DNA of 64,000 nucleotides, from NCBI RefSeq assembly GCF_001552415.1, contig NZ_BCRD01000002.1, forward strand, positions 496,001 through 560,000, in the 5' to 3' direction. Below the pieces are notes generated by a model. The model saw nothing but the letters and a program-made list of their open reading frames with translations, made no database searches and was not told the origin of the DNA. The position numbers and the translations under genes are program-made. This DNA comes from Corynebacterium xerosis NBRC 16721 = ATCC 373. Its GTDB lineage: Bacteria; Actinomycetota; Actinomycetes; Mycobacteriales; Mycobacteriaceae. The stretch's first letter is position 1, and every line of letters begins with the position of its first letter. Shown piece by piece: positions 48,252 to 60,170 of this stretch.

Positions 48252-49895
48252 ATGGCGGAGCTGACGATCTCCTCCGACGAGATCCGTAGCGCGATTGCGA
48301 ATTACACCTCGAGCTACTCCCCGGAGGCCTCCCGCGAGGAGGTCGGCGTGGTCATCAGTGCTGCTGATGGCATTGCGCAGGTTGCGGGTATGCCGTCGGT
48401 CATGACCAACGAGCTTCTCGAGTTCCCGGGCGGCGTCATCGGCGTCGCGCAGAACCTCGACACCGACAAGGTCGGCGTCGTGGTGCTGGGCAACTTCGAG
48501 TCGCTCGCCGAGGGCGACGAGGTCAAGCGGACGGGCGATGTCCTGTCCATCCCGGTCGGGGACAAGTTCCTCGGCCGCGTTATCAACCCCCTGGGCCAGC
48601 CGATCGACGGCCTGGGCGACATCGAGGCCGAAGAGGACCGCGTCCTGGAGCTCCAGGCCCCGTCCGTGCTGCAGCGTCAGCCGGTCGAGGAGCCGATGGC
48701 CACCGGCATCAAGGCCATCGACGCGATGACCCCGATCGGCCGTGGTCAGCGCCAGCTGATCATTGGTGACCGCAAGACCGGCAAGACCGCGGTCTGCCTG
48801 GACACCATCCTCAACCAGAAGGCGAACTGGGAGTCCGGCGATCCGACGAAGCAGGTGCGCTGCATCTACGTCGCGATCGGCCAGAAGGGCTCGACCATCG
48901 CCGGCGTGCGCAAGACCCTCGAGGATCACGGCGCGCTCGACTACACCACCATCGTGGCCGCCCCGGCCTCCGATGCCGCCGGCTTCAAGTGGCTGGCCCC
49001 CTTCGCGGGTGCCGCCCTGGGCCAGCACTGGATGTACCAGGGCAAGCACGTCCTGGTCATTTACGATGACCTGACCAAGCAGGCCGAGGCCTACCGTGCC
49101 ATCTCCCTGCTGCTGCGTCGTCCGCCGGGACGCGAGGCGTACCCGGGTGACGTCTTCTACCTCCACTCCCGTCTGCTGGAGCGCGCGGCGAAGCTGTCCG
49201 ACGACATGGGCGCCGGTTCGCTGACCGCCCTGCCGATCATCGAGACCAAGGCCAACGACGTCTCCGCGTTCATCCCGACCAACGTGATCTCGATCACCGA
49301 CGGTCAGGTCTTCCTGGAGTCGGACCTGTTCAACCAGGGTGTTCGCCCGGCCATCAACGTCGGTGTCTCGGTTTCCCGAGTCGGCGGCGCCGCCCAGACC
49401 AAGGGCATGAAGAAGGTCTCCGGCAACCTGCGTCTGGACCTCGCGTCCTACCGCGACCTCGAGGCTTTCGCCATGTTCGCGTCCGACCTCGACGACGCCT
49501 CCAAGCGTCAGCTCGAGCGCGGCCAGCGACTGGTCGAGCTGCTGAAGCAGCAGGAGAACAAGCCGCAGTCGGTCGAGTACCAGATGACCTCGATCTACCT
49601 GGCCGGCGAGGGCGAGTTCGACGATGTCCCGGTCGACGACGTCCGTCGCTTCGAGACCGAGCTGATGGAGTACCTGTACTCCAACAACGAGGCCGTTTTC
49701 GAGCAGATCGACGGTGGTAAGCCGTTCACCGACGAGTCGAAGTCCGCCCTGAAGGCGTCCGTCGACGAGTTCAAGAAGGGCTTCCAGACCTCGGATGGCG
49801 CGCCGGTCGCCAAGGAGGCTCCCGCGGAGCCCCTCGCCGACGGCGAGCAGACCAAGCAGCAGATCTCGGTCTCCCGCAAGTCCGCCGCGAAGTAG
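48252..49895 (+). CDS. atpA: ATP synthase F1 subunit alpha
   Basis: 547 aa. The ATP-binding P-loop [10 protein letters not shown] (near 172) and the family segment [17 protein letters not shown] (near 365) are present. The ATG at 48252 has AGGAAG upstream; the in-frame ATG at 48201 does not. The C-terminal ~30 residues form a charged, Pro-rich extension of the kind seen in actinobacterial alpha subunits and linked in mycobacteria to restraint of ATP hydrolysis. Confidence 0.97.
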   Translation: MAELTISSDEIRSAIANYTSSYSPEASREEVGVVISAADGIAQVAGMPSVMTNELLEFPGGVIGVAQNLDTDKVGVVVLGNFESLAEGDEVKRTGDVLSIPVGDKFLGRVINPLGQPIDGLGDIEAEEDRVLELQAPSVLQRQPVEEPMATGIKAIDAMTPIGRGQRQLIIGDRKTGKTAVCLDTILNQKANWESGDPTKQVRCIYVAIGQKGSTIAGVRKTLEDHGALDYTTIVAAPASDAAGFKWLAPFAGAALGQHWMYQGKHVLVIYDDLTKQAEAYRAISLLLRRPPGREAYPGDVFYLHSRLLERAAKLSDDMGAGSLTALPIIETKANDVSAFIPTNVISITDGQVFLESDLFNQGVRPAINVGVSVSRVGGAAQTKGMKKVSGNLRLDLASYRDLEAFAMFASDLDDASKRQLERGQRLVELLKQQENKPQSVEYQMTSIYLAGEGEFDDVPVDDVRRFETELMEYLYSNNEAVFEQIDGGKPFTDESKSALKASVDEFKKGFQTSDGAPVAKEAPAEPLADGEQTKQQISVSRKSAAK

Positions 49896-49947
49896 TCGGG
49901 GCGTGTTTGCGATGACCGTTATCGAAAAAGAAGGGAGGCGTTAGAAC

Positions 49948-52370
<2,423 letters not shown>

Positions 52371-52382
52371 GGGGCGTTCCAC

Positions 52383-52757
52383 ATGGCTGACATCGCCACC
52401 GAACTGGTCGCCGTCGAGCGCAAGCTCTGGGAGGGCAAGGCCACTTCCGTCACGGCTGAGACCACCGAGGGTGAGATCGGCGTGCTGCCCGGCCACCAGC
52501 CGTTCCTCGGTCAGTTGACCGAGAATGGCACGGTGACCATCCGGACCGACGACGGCCAGGTCATGGTCGCCGCCGTCCAGGGCGGGTTCCTCTCCGTGTC
52601 CACGAAGAAGATCACCGTCCTCGCCGACAAGGCCGTTTGGGCCGACGAGGTCGACGTCTCCGATGCCGAGGCTCGTCTCCAGTCGGATGACCCGGAGGTC
52701 AAGGCCAAGGCCGAGTCCGAGCTGCGCGCATCGCGTCGCGCTAAGGGCGTCGCCTAG
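52383..52757 (+). CDS. atpC: ATP synthase F1 subunit epsilon
   Basis: 124 aa. The N-terminal beta sandwich is indicated by [17 protein letters not shown] and [18 protein letters not shown]; the C-terminal helical hairpin is short, as in other Mycobacteriales. Last gene of the operon; a strong terminator follows 40 bp later. Confidence 0.96.
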   Translation: MADIATELVAVERKLWEGKATSVTAETTEGEIGVLPGHQPFLGQLTENGTVTIRTDDGQVMVAAVQGGFLSVSTKKITVLADKAVWADEVDVSDAEARLQSDDPEVKAKAESELRASRRAKGVA

Positions 52758-52797
52758 GCCGGGTCCGGTCGCACGACCGAGTTCCACCCGCGTCACG

Positions 52798-52849
52798 GGA
52801 GGGGCCGCCGGAACCACATGAAAGTGTGGTTCCGGCGGCCCCTCCTTTT
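52798..52849 (+). terminator. Terminator of the atp operon
   Basis: A ~20-bp perfect stem (GGAGGGGCCGCCGG... from 52798; partner ends at 52845) followed by TTTT. A GCTTTCCGACG variant of the repeated motif follows at 52851-52861. Confidence 0.95.
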
Positions 52850-52975
52850 GGCTTTCCGACGCCTCTGCCCGGAAACCTCCAGTCGCACGAGTTTCACGGT
52901 CTTCCCGGATTTACCGGTGGCGGGCCCGTCGACTAGTATCCTTTCAATACCCGGGTTGCATGAAACGAGGTCATT

Positions 52976-53500
52976 GTGGACGCTTTGAATGTCTTCGTGC
53001 TGGTCGTGGGCTTCCTGTTGTTGTTCGGAGGCTGTCTGGCGCTGTGGCGCTTCGCGAAGCTGCGTTCCAAGGGCACCCCGGTGGTCATCCGCCCCATCCC
53101 GGCCGGCGACGGCGCGGCGTGGCGCCATGGCGTCATGAAGTACACCGACGGCGCGGCCCTCGTATACAAGCTTCGTTCGCTCCGCCCCGGCGCGGACCTG
53201 TCCTTCCCCCGCAACGACGTGGAAATCATCTCCCGACGGGAGCCCACCACGGTCGAGGCGGGGTTTTTCGATGATGGGCTGCACGTGGTCGTTTTCTCCG
53301 TGGCCAACCAGGGGGAGTGGGAGCTGGCCGTCGACGATTCCGGAGACACCGCTTTGGTCGCGTGGGTGGAGTCGTCGCCGTCGGTGCGCCAGACCCGGAG
53401 GTTGCCGACCAACATCGAGCAGCGCTTCCGCAGCGTCCGCGCGCGTGGCGCGGGCAACGGCCGCGGCAACGGCAACGGCCGCGCCAACGGGCTGCGCTGA
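52976..53500 (+). CDS. DUF2550 membrane-anchored protein
   Basis: 174 aa. One N-terminal membrane helix (about residues 5-25) followed by a conserved beta-rich domain ([24 protein letters not shown], [11 protein letters not shown]). It occupies the position immediately after atpC that DUF2550 proteins hold across Mycobacteriales; function unknown. The tail is a Gly/Asn/Arg repeat of no clear role. GTG start; a TATCCT box at 52935-52940 may be its promoter. Confidence 0.88.
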   Translation: MDALNVFVLVVGFLLLFGGCLALWRFAKLRSKGTPVVIRPIPAGDGAAWRHGVMKYTDGAALVYKLRSLRPGADLSFPRNDVEIISRREPTTVEAGFFDDGLHVVVFSVANQGEWELAVDDSGDTALVAWVESSPSVRQTRRLPTNIEQRFRSVRARGAGNGRGNGNGRANGLR

Positions 53501-53549
53501 CCCGGGCCAGATTCCCCGGGGTGCCCGGCCATCGCACGCACCCGACCGT

Positions 53550-53555
53550 TAGGGT
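53550..53555 (+). promoter_or_regulatory. -10 box of nucS (leaderless)
   Basis: TAGGGT lies 7 nt before the ATG at 53563, which fixes the nucS start. Confidence 0.5.
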
Positions 53556-53562
53556 GGTGGGC

Positions 53563-54255
53563 ATGCGTCTCGTCATCGCCCGCTGCACCGTCGACTACGT
53601 CGGCCGGCTCACCGCCCACCTTCCGGAGGCCCCGCGCCTGCTCCTGGTCAAGGCGGATGGCTCGGTTTCGATTCACGCCGACGATCGCGCGTACAAGCCC
53701 CTGAATTGGATGACCCCTCCGTGCAGCCTCACGGAGCAGCCCATCCTCGACGAGTCGGGCGAGGGCACCGGCGAGTTGCTCTGGATCGTGGAGAACTCCA
53801 AGAGGGAGCAGCTGCGCATCACCATTTCGGAGGTGCTTTCCGACGCCTCGCATGAGCTGGGCCAGGATCCGGGCCTGGTCAAGGACGGCGTGGAAACCCA
53901 CCTGCAGGAGCTGCTGGCGGAGCATTTCGCGACGTTCGGCGAAGGGTGGACGCTGATCCGCCGCGAGTACCCGACGGCCATCGGCCCGGTGGATCTGCTC
54001 GGCCGCGATTCCGACGGCGCGACCGTCGCCGTCGAGGTCAAGCGCCGCGGCAACATCGACGGCGTCGAGCAGCTGACGCGCTACCTGGAGATGCTCAACC
54101 GCGACGAGATGCTCTCGCCGGTCACGGGGATCTTCGCCGCGCAGGAGATCAAGCCGCAGGCGCGCACTCTGGCGGAGGACCGCGGCATACGGTGCGTCGT
54201 CGTGGACTACGATGCCCTGCGCGGCACCGAATCCAACGAGCTGCGCCTCTTCTGA
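53563..54255 (+). CDS. nucS: Mismatch-specific endonuclease NucS (EndoMS)
   Basis: 230 aa. Cuts both strands at mismatched bases and replaces MutS/MutL repair in Actinobacteria and some archaea. The C-terminal PD-(D/E)XK-type active site is visible as [10 protein letters not shown]...VAVEVKRRG (about residues 138-163), and the N-terminal beta domain starts [16 protein letters not shown]. In related bacteria it works with the beta sliding clamp. The start agrees with the leaderless promoter. Confidence 0.96.
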   Translation: MRLVIARCTVDYVGRLTAHLPEAPRLLLVKADGSVSIHADDRAYKPLNWMTPPCSLTEQPILDESGEGTGELLWIVENSKREQLRITISEVLSDASHELGQDPGLVKDGVETHLQELLAEHFATFGEGWTLIRREYPTAIGPVDLLGRDSDGATVAVEVKRRGNIDGVEQLTRYLEMLNRDEMLSPVTGIFAAQEIKPQARTLAEDRGIRCVVVDYDALRGTESNELRLF

Positions 54256-54274
54256 CCGGAGCATCGGGGACGTC

Positions 54275-54634
54275 ATGGGACGCGGGAAGAAGCGCCGCCC
54301 GGGAAAGGGCGGCGGAGGACGGGGACGGGGGCCGTCGCAAAGCAGGTACGGGGACGACCGGCCGCTGCCGGGCCTGGGCGCGTTCCAGGTGACCCGCACC
54401 GAAGCCGGGCCGGGCAGGCTGGCCGGCGAGGATTTCCAGGTGCGCGACGTCGCGCCGGGGCAGGCCACCAAGTGGTACCGCTGCCCGGGCTGCGACCAGG
54501 AGATCCCGCCCGGGGTGGCGCACGTCGTGGCGTGGCCGTCGGATTACGGGGGACGGGCCGACGACCGCCGGCATTGGCACCGCAACTGCTGGGGAAAGCG
54601 CGGCGACCGGGGGATCACGCGGCGCTGGGGATGA
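54275..54634 (+). CDS. Small protein with zinc-ribbon-like CPGC...HWHRNCW motif
   Basis: 119 aa. A basic Gly/Arg/Lys-rich N terminus (about 25 residues, containing a CGTCGCAAAGC motif copy) precedes a compact domain with YRCPGCDQEIPPGV and HWHRNCW, which could bind one zinc ion through two Cys and His/Cys. It follows nucS by 19 bp on the same strand and appears to be a conserved actinobacterial hypothetical; function not known. Confidence 0.75.
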   Translation: MGRGKKRRPGKGGGGRGRGPSQSRYGDDRPLPGLGAFQVTRTEAGPGRLAGEDFQVRDVAPGQATKWYRCPGCDQEIPPGVAHVVAWPSDYGGRADDRRHWHRNCWGKRGDRGITRRWG

Positions 54635-54733
54635 TGCAGTGCCGGGGATAACGCGCGCAGGGGTGACTCGCCTAAGAAAACGCCGCCCCACACAACCGGG
54701 CATGTGCAGGAAAAGGACTATTCCGTTCGGGCG

Positions 54734-54770
54734 TTTCCGGGAGTACGCTGAATCATGACAGTCCCGGAAA
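54734..54770. promoter_or_regulatory. Inverted repeat upstream of the PTS gene
   Basis: TTTCCGGGA (54734-54742) and TCCCGGAAA (54762-54770), 19 bp apart, in the 264-bp region before the permease gene. It could be an operator or an antiterminator-type hairpin; neither is shown. Confidence 0.35.
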
Positions 54771-54898
54771 ACGGGCCCTGAATCGGACATGCCGCACGTC
54801 CCGCGGAGGTTGCGGGCAACGCGGGGCCGGTCGGCGCGCCGTATCCGGAAGCCTCCGCGAGCGGGCGACCCCCGCCGCGGCCGACGAAAGGCATGACC

Positions 54899-57049
54899 AT
54901 GGCCGCAACGGTCGAGTCAACCTCGAAACTCATTCTGGACAACGTCGGCGGACCGGAGAACATCTCCTCCGTGACGCACTGCGCCACCCGCCTGCGCTTC
55001 CACCTCCACGACCTGTCGCTCGCCGACCAGGACGCCATCGACTCCGACGACAAGGTCCTCGGCGTCGTCCCCCAGGGCAACACCGGCCTGCAGGTCATCA
55101 TGGGCGGCGACGTGGGCAACTACTACCAGGGCCTCATGCGCCAGCCGGGAATGGGCGGCGGCGACGGGGACGGCGGATCGAAGGCGTCGCAAAGCAAGAA
55201 GGCCGGGCCGAAAACCGGCGCCGACGGCAAGAAGGAGTACGACGGCGTCCGCGGCAAGTTCGGCTGGGTCGACTACTGCTTCGAATTCCTCTCCGACACG
55301 TTCCGGCCGGTGCTGTGGGCGCTGCTCGGCGCGTCGCTGATCATCACGCTGCTGGTGCTCGCCGACACGTTCGGCATCCAGGACTTCAACGCGCCCGAGG
55401 GCGAGACGCTGCCGCCGACGTGGCAGTTCCTCCACGCCATGTGGCGCTCGGTGTTCTACTTCCTGCCGATCATGGTCGGCGCCACCGCCGCCCGGAAGCT
55501 CGGCGCCAACGAGTGGATCGGCGCCGCGATCCCGGCGGCGATGCTGACCCCGGAGTTCATCGCGCTGGGCGACCAGGGCGACACCGTCACCGTCTTCGGC
55601 CTGCCGATGGTCCTCAACGACTACTCCGGCCAGGTCTTCCCGCCGCTGTTCGCCGCGGTGCTGCTGTTCTTCGTGGAGAAGGGCCTGAAGAAGGTCATCC
55701 CGGGCGCCATCCAGATGGTGTTCGTGCCGTTCTTCTCGCTGCTGATCATGATCCCGCTGACCGCCTTCGTCGTCGGCCCGTTCGGCATCGGCCTGGGCAA
55801 CGGCATTTCCAACATGCTGCTGGCCATCAACGGGTTCTCGCCCTTCATCCTGGCCATTGTGGTGCCGCTGATCTACCCGTTCATGGTGCCGCTGGGCCTG
55901 CACTGGCCGCTCAACGCGATCATGATCCAGAACATCGCGACGCTGGGCTACGACTTCATCCAGGGCCCCATGGGCGCGTGGAATTTCGCGTGTTTCGGCC
56001 TGGTCACCGGCGTCATGATCGTCTCCATGCGCGAGAAGGACGCTTCCATGCGCCAGGTCTCGTCCGGCGGCATGTTCGCCGGCCTGCTCGGCGGCATTTC
56101 CGAGCCGAGCCTGTACGGCGTGGTGCTGCGCTTCAAGAAGACGTACCTGCGCCTGCTGCCGGGCTGCCTCGTCGGCGGCATCGTGATGGGCCTGTTCAAC
56201 GTCAAGGCGAAGGCCTTCGTGTTCACCTCGGTGCTGACCGTCGGCGCGTTCGATCCGCTGGGCGGTTACGTCATCGGCATCGCCGCGGCGTTCTTCACGT
56301 CGCTGCTGCTGGTGCTGTTCTTCGACTACCGGTCGGCGGACGAGAAGGCCGCCGCCCACGAACGCATCGCCCGCGAGCACGCCGCCGCCAAGGCCGAGAT
56401 GGAGGAAGCGGCAAATGCGCCGCTGCCGGCCTCTTCGCGTGACGACGCCCCCGCCCCCGCCACCACCGTCGCCGGTGCGGGCGCCGCGGGCGCGGGAGCT
56501 GCGGGAACGACCGCCGTGGCCGTCGCCGACGCCCCGGCCGCCGCCCCGGCCGATGCAGGCGCGGATGCCGCCGTGGATCTGACCGTGGCGTCGCCGATGA
56601 GCGGCACGCTGCTGCCGCTGTCGGAGGTCCCCGACGCCGCCTTCGCCGCCGGCAAGGTGGGCAAGGGAGCCGCGATCGACCCCGACGGCGACACCGTCGT
56701 CGCACCGGCAGACGGCAAGGTCATGGTGACCTTCCCGACCGGCCATGCCGTGGGCCTGAAGCTGGACAATGGCCTGCAGATCCTCGTCCACATCGGAGTC
56801 GACACCGTCAACATGGGCGGCGAGGGCTTCGAGTTCCTCGTGGCCAAGGGCGATCACGTCACCGCCGGCACACCGTTGGTGCGCTTCGACCGGGAGGCGA
56901 TCGTCGCCGCCGGGTACTCGCCGATCACCCCGGTCCTGGTGACGAACCACAGGAAGTTCGGGTCGGTGGACGTCGTCGGCAAGCAGGGGCCGATCGCGGC
57001 CGGCGACCCGATGCTGGAGGCGACCCCGAAGCCGCCGAAGGAAGCGTAG
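54899..57049 (+). CDS. PTS sugar permease, EIIBCA (beta-glucoside/sucrose type)
   Basis: 716 aa in the order B-C-A. EIIB phosphocysteine is in SVTHCATRLRF (C28); EIIC spans about residues 120-480 with ten hydrophobic segments and GGISEPSLYGV; EIIA (about 560-716) carries the phosphohistidine in LVHIGVDTVNM (near 631). It imports and phosphorylates a sugar using EI and HPr encoded elsewhere. AAAGG at 54887-54891 is 7 nt from the ATG at 54899, which is preferred over ATG 54893. The B-C linker holds a CGTCGCAAAGC motif. The sugar cannot be fixed; no glycosidase is adjacent. Confidence 0.92.
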   Translation: MAATVESTSKLILDNVGGPENISSVTHCATRLRFHLHDLSLADQDAIDSDDKVLGVVPQGNTGLQVIMGGDVGNYYQGLMRQPGMGGGDGDGGSKASQSKKAGPKTGADGKKEYDGVRGKFGWVDYCFEFLSDTFRPVLWALLGASLIITLLVLADTFGIQDFNAPEGETLPPTWQFLHAMWRSVFYFLPIMVGATAARKLGANEWIGAAIPAAMLTPEFIALGDQGDTVTVFGLPMVLNDYSGQVFPPLFAAVLLFFVEKGLKKVIPGAIQMVFVPFFSLLIMIPLTAFVVGPFGIGLGNGISNMLLAINGFSPFILAIVVPLIYPFMVPLGLHWPLNAIMIQNIATLGYDFIQGPMGAWNFACFGLVTGVMIVSMREKDASMRQVSSGGMFAGLLGGISEPSLYGVVLRFKKTYLRLLPGCLVGGIVMGLFNVKAKAFVFTSVLTVGAFDPLGGYVIGIAAAFFTSLLLVLFFDYRSADEKAAAHERIAREHAAAKAEMEEAANAPLPASSRDDAPAPATTVAGAGAAGAGAAGTTAVAVADAPAAAPADAGADAAVDLTVASPMSGTLLPLSEVPDAAFAAGKVGKGAAIDPDGDTVVAPADGKVMVTFPTGHAVGLKLDNGLQILVHIGVDTVNMGGEGFEFLVAKGDHVTAGTPLVRFDREAIVAAGYSPITPVLVTNHRKFGSVDVVGKQGPIAAGDPMLEATPKPPKEA

Positions 57050-57317
57050 CCGCCGGCCCCACCCGCGCGACCCCGCGCCACCCGCGCACTCGCCTTAACC
57101 CACCCCGGCCTTTCGCGCCCACCCGCGAACCCACGCCTTAACCCACCCCGAATGAGCTAACCCACCCGCTATAACGGGTGGGTTAGCTCATTCGGGGTGG
57201 GTTAGCGCGGAAGCCGAAGGGGAGGGGCGAGGATCGCGGCCGACGCTGCGCCCGCCCTGTCTACTGCGGCCGTTGCGGGCTGGGTGTTGCCACCGCCACC
57301 GAGCCCGCAGACCGCGC
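57050..57317. other. Intergenic region with long palindrome
   Basis: 268 bp between convergent genes. It is C-rich with repeated TTAACCCACCCCG units and the long inverted repeat at 57139-57204. No gene. Confidence 0.7.
57139..57204. repeat. Perfect 30-bp inverted repeat
   Basis: Left arm 57139-57168 and right arm 57175-57204 are exact complements with a 6-base loop. Each arm contains TAACCCACCC twice, so the sequence is also internally repetitive; another copy of the unit lies at 57095-57107. It sits between convergent genes and may act as a bidirectional terminator, though no T-run is present. Confidence 0.92.
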
Positions 57318-58382
57318 CTACACAGGGATCTCGTGCTCGGCGTAGCCGGTCGTCGGGCCCTCGGTGTTCGGCTCCCAGCCCAGTGCGGGCGCGACGTGCT
57401 CGGCGAAGGCGCCGAGCAGGTGCATGTTGTAGTCCACGCCGAGCTGCGAGGGGATGGTGAGCATCAGCGAATCGGCGCTCATCACGGCCTCGTCCGCCTT
57501 CAGCGCCTCGATGAGCTGGTCGGGTTCGCCGGCGTAGCTCTTGCCGAACGTCGACCGGAAGCCGTCGATGACGCCGATCTGGTCGCGGCCCTGCGCCTCG
57601 CGGATGAACAGTTGCCGGTCGTAGTCGGTCATCAGGGGGAAGACGCTGCGGCTGACGGACACGCGCGGGACCCCCTCGTGGCCGGCGGCCTTCCATGCGG
57701 CGCGGTACCGGGCGATCTGCTCGGCCTGCAGGGCGGCGAAGGAGTCGCCGGTGGCCTCGGTGAGCAGGGTGGAGCTCATCAGGTTCACGCCCTGCTCGCC
57801 GGCCCACTCGGCGGTGTCGCGCGAGCCTGCGCCCCACCAGATCCGCGACGCGAGCCCGGGGGAGTGCGGCTCGACGCGCAGGTGCCGGTTCGGGCCGAAC
57901 TGGCCGGGATCGGCGGTGGCCAGGCGCTCGCCGCGGACGGCGCGCAGGAACAGGTCGAACTTCTCGCGGGCGAGGTCGGCGCCGCGGGGGTCGGTGGAGC
58001 CGTGATAGCCGAAGGTCTCCCAGCCGCGCAGGGCGGGTTCCGGCGATCCGCGCGAGACGCCGAGGGCCACGCGCCCGTCGGACAGCAGGTCGAGGGCGGC
58101 GGCTTCCTCGGCGAGGTAAAGCGGGTTCTCGTAGCGCATGTCGATGACCCCGGTGCCGACCTCGATGCGCTTGGTCCGCGCGGCGATCGCCGACAGCAGC
58201 GGCATGGGCGACGCCGCCTGCTTGGCGAAATGGTGGACGCGGAAGTACGCCCCGTTGACGCCGATCTCGTCGGCGGCGACGGACAGTTCGACGGCTTGCT
58301 TGAGCATGTCGGCGGCGTCGTGGCCGGAGCCGGGGCCGCCGAAGTGGCCGAAGGACAGGAACCCGAAAGATTTCATGTTCAT
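57318..58382 (-). CDS. LLM-class flavin-dependent oxidoreductase
   Basis: 354 aa luciferase-like monooxygenase. It shows the TIM-barrel features FRVHHFAKQAASPMPLLSAIAARTKRIEVGTGVIDM near the N terminus and the later RIWWGAGSRDTAEWAGEQGVNL segment. These enzymes use FMN or coenzyme F420 to oxidise varied substrates; the sequence does not show which. The start ATG 58382 is followed by a second ATG two codons on. It is convergent with the PTS gene. Confidence 0.9.
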   Translation of the reverse strand: MNMKSFGFLSFGHFGGPGSGHDAADMLKQAVELSVAADEIGVNGAYFRVHHFAKQAASPMPLLSAIAARTKRIEVGTGVIDMRYENPLYLAEEAAALDLLSDGRVALGVSRGSPEPALRGWETFGYHGSTDPRGADLAREKFDLFLRAVRGERLATADPGQFGPNRHLRVEPHSPGLASRIWWGAGSRDTAEWAGEQGVNLMSSTLLTEATGDSFAALQAEQIARYRAAWKAAGHEGVPRVSVSRSVFPLMTDYDRQLFIREAQGRDQIGVIDGFRSTFGKSYAGEPDQLIEALKADEAVMSADSLMLTIPSQLGVDYNMHLLGAFAEHVAPALGWEPNTEGPTTGYAEHEIPV

Positions 58383-58534
58383 GTCAACAAAACAGGGGCG
58401 GAGGCTATTCCCGCGCTTACCGCCACGGCTTTACGACGGCCCGCGCCCCCGTGAAGCAGCGTCGAACGTCCCCCACGCCCGACTGCTCCACGTCTGACTG
58501 CCCCCGGCGCCCGACTGCCACCGCCCGACGTCTC

Positions 58535-59263
58535 CTACGCCGTCTTCTTGCGCGCCTGGAACACCATCAGCGCGAGCAACCCCAGCGTGATCCACAGCAG
58601 GTAGCGGTTGACCACCTCGACGATGTCGAGCACCTGGTCGCCGAACGTCCAACCGAGCCACATGAACAGGCCGTTGATGGCCAGCACGCTCAGCACGTTG
58701 AGGGCCAAAACGGCGCCCAACCCGACCTTGAGCAGCCCGGCGACGGCGTTGAGCACGGTGCCCGGCACCGGCCCCGGCGCGTAACCCAGCGGCAGCAGCC
58801 CCAGGATGATCGCCTTGGTCTTGCCGGACTCGTTGGTCAGCGCCTTCCTGAAGAACCGGTGCGCCCGCGGCATGTACTGCAGCGACATGTCGATGAACTC
58901 CATGCCCCAGCGCCGGCCCATCAGCCAGTAGATGGGCACGAACTTCAGAGCCCCGACGAGGGTGCACGCGAGGTACACCCACCACGTGCCCTGTCCCACC
59001 GACGCATTCGCGCCGGAGATGGTTGCGCTGGTGTAGCCGCCGACCATCAGGGCGTACGCCAGCGGGTGCGACAGCAGGAAGGCGCGCATGGCGATCAGCG
59101 CCATCGAGTAGACGCCCATCAGCATCAACGCGACGAACAGCGCCTTGTCCAGCGGCGCGGGGTTCTTCAGGAACGACGGCAGCTCCGGCTCACCGCGCTT
59201 CGTTTGCCCGGCGTCCGGCTGATCCCCGGCCCCGTCGAGGGGCCCTTTCGGCTGCTGCGTCAC
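58535..59263 (-). CDS. DedA/VTT-like integral membrane protein
   Basis: 242 aa from GTG 59263 (MTQQPKGPL). After ~45 hydrophilic residues there are about five hydrophobic segments; the amphipathic stretch with GYTSATISGANASVGQGTWW and LGLLPLGYAPGPVPGTVLNAVAG resembles the re-entrant loops of the DedA (SNARE-associated/VTT) family of lipid-scrambling transporters. No hallmark is complete, so the family call is tentative. A longer form to 59326 would start inside the mce terminator hairpin and is less likely. Confidence 0.7.
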   Translation of the reverse strand: MTQQPKGPLDGAGDQPDAGQTKRGEPELPSFLKNPAPLDKALFVALMLMGVYSMALIAMRAFLLSHPLAYALMVGGYTSATISGANASVGQGTWWVYLACTLVGALKFVPIYWLMGRRWGMEFIDMSLQYMPRAHRFFRKALTNESGKTKAIILGLLPLGYAPGPVPGTVLNAVAGLLKVGLGAVLALNVLSVLAINGLFMWLGWTFGDQVLDIVEVVNRYLLWITLGLLALMVFQARKKTA

Positions 59264-59278
59264 CCCCGCGACAGTAGT

Positions 59279-59318
59279 CGACGCCCCGGAGCCGCGTGGT
59301 GCGGGCGCCGGGGCGTCG
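59279..59318 (-). terminator. Hairpin after methylmalonyl-CoA epimerase gene
   Basis: CGACGCCCCGG (59279-59289) pairs with 59308-59318. The right arm overlaps a CGTCGTAAAGC motif (59314-59324). There is no T-run downstream on the minus strand. Confidence 0.5.
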
Positions 59319-59348
59319 TAAAGCAAAAAGCCGAATGTGGCGGGCGGG

Positions 59349-59801
59349 CTACTCGGCGGGCTCGACGAGCTCGAGCAGCACGCCGCCGGCGTCCTTCGGG
59401 TGGACGAAGTTGATGCGCGAACCGGCGGTGCCGTTCTTCGGGACCTCGTAGAGCACGCGCGTGCCCTGCTCCTTCAGATGCGCCATCAGGGCGTCCATGT
59501 CGGTGACGCGCAGGGCGTACTGCTGGATGCCGGGGCCCTTCTTGTCGATGTACTTCGCGATGGTCGACTCCTCGTTCAGCGGGGCGAGGATCTGGACCAG
59601 GGTGCCGCCCTCGGTCTTCTCGGCCGGGCCGAGCATGGCCTCGCGGACGCCCTGCTCCTCGTTGACCTCTTCGTGGTAGTTCACGAAGCCCATGTTGGCG
59701 CGGTACCACTCGACCGCGGCGTCGAAGTCGGGCACGGCGATGCCGACGTGGTCGACGGCCGTGACGAAGTTGTGGGGGACGGTGACGTTGTTGTCGCTCA
59801 T
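59349..59801 (-). CDS. mce: Methylmalonyl-CoA epimerase
   Basis: 150 aa vicinal-oxygen-chelate enzyme interconverting the (R) and (S) forms of methylmalonyl-CoA for propionate and odd-chain metabolism. Metal ligands: His in VDHVGIAV (near residue 17), Gln/His in the central QQYALRV segment and Glu in VLLELVEP at the C terminus. It starts 7 nt after a TATCCT -10 box (leaderless). The mutase genes are not in this window. Confidence 0.93.
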   Translation of the reverse strand: MSDNNVTVPHNFVTAVDHVGIAVPDFDAAVEWYRANMGFVNYHEEVNEEQGVREAMLGPAEKTEGGTLVQILAPLNEESTIAKYIDKKGPGIQQYALRVTDMDALMAHLKEQGTRVLYEVPKNGTAGSRINFVHPKDAGGVLLELVEPAE

Positions 59802-59808
59802 GCACTCC

Positions 59809-59814
59809 AGGATA
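59809..59814 (-). promoter_or_regulatory. -10 box of the epimerase gene (leaderless)
   Basis: TATCCT on the minus strand, 7 nt before the ATG at 59801. Confidence 0.5.
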
Positions 59815-59847
59815 CGGCGTTTGCCGCGCCCGTTCCGGGGCCGGGGT

Positions 59848-59853
59848 TACCCT
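59848..59853 (+). promoter_or_regulatory. -10 box of the thiamine-binding-type gene (leaderless)
   Basis: TACCCT lies 6 nt before the ATG at 59860. Confidence 0.5.
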
Positions 59854-59859
59854 GGGGCC

Positions 59860-60159
59860 ATGATCGTCGCCTTTTCCGTCGCCCCCGCCTCCGCGGACCC
59901 CGATGAGGGCATGTCCGCCGCCGTCGCCGAGGCCGTCCGCGTCGTCCGCGAGTCCGGCCTGCCCAACGAAACCAACTCCATGTTCACCCTGATCGAGGGC
60001 GAATGGGACGAGGTCATGGACGTGGTCAAGCGCGCCACCCAGGCCGTGTCCTCCGTCGCGCCGCGCACGTCGCTGGTGCTCAAGGCCGACATCCGGCCCG
60101 GCTACACGGGGCAGCTGGCGGCGAAGGTCGATGCCGTCGAGCGCCGGCTCGCCGAGTAG
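59860..60159 (+). CDS. MTH1187-family (DUF77) thiamine-binding-type protein
   Basis: 99 aa. It starts MIVAFSVAP and has the family pattern ...AVRVVRESGLPNETNSMFTLIEGEWDEVMDVVKRA... , matching the ferredoxin-like fold of the MTH1187/YkoF-like family, some members of which bind thiamine. Cytoplasmic. It is divergent from mce with 58 bp between starts. Confidence 0.88.
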   Translation: MIVAFSVAPASADPDEGMSAAVAEAVRVVRESGLPNETNSMFTLIEGEWDEVMDVVKRATQAVSSVAPRTSLVLKADIRPGYTGQLAAKVDAVERRLAE

Positions 60160-60162
60160 GAT
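60157..60162 (+). promoter_or_regulatory. -10 box of the YbbN-like gene (leaderless)
   Basis: TAGGAT lies 8 nt before the ATG at 60171 and overlaps the stop codon of the preceding gene. Confidence 0.5.
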
Positions 60163-60170
60163 CCGGGCCC

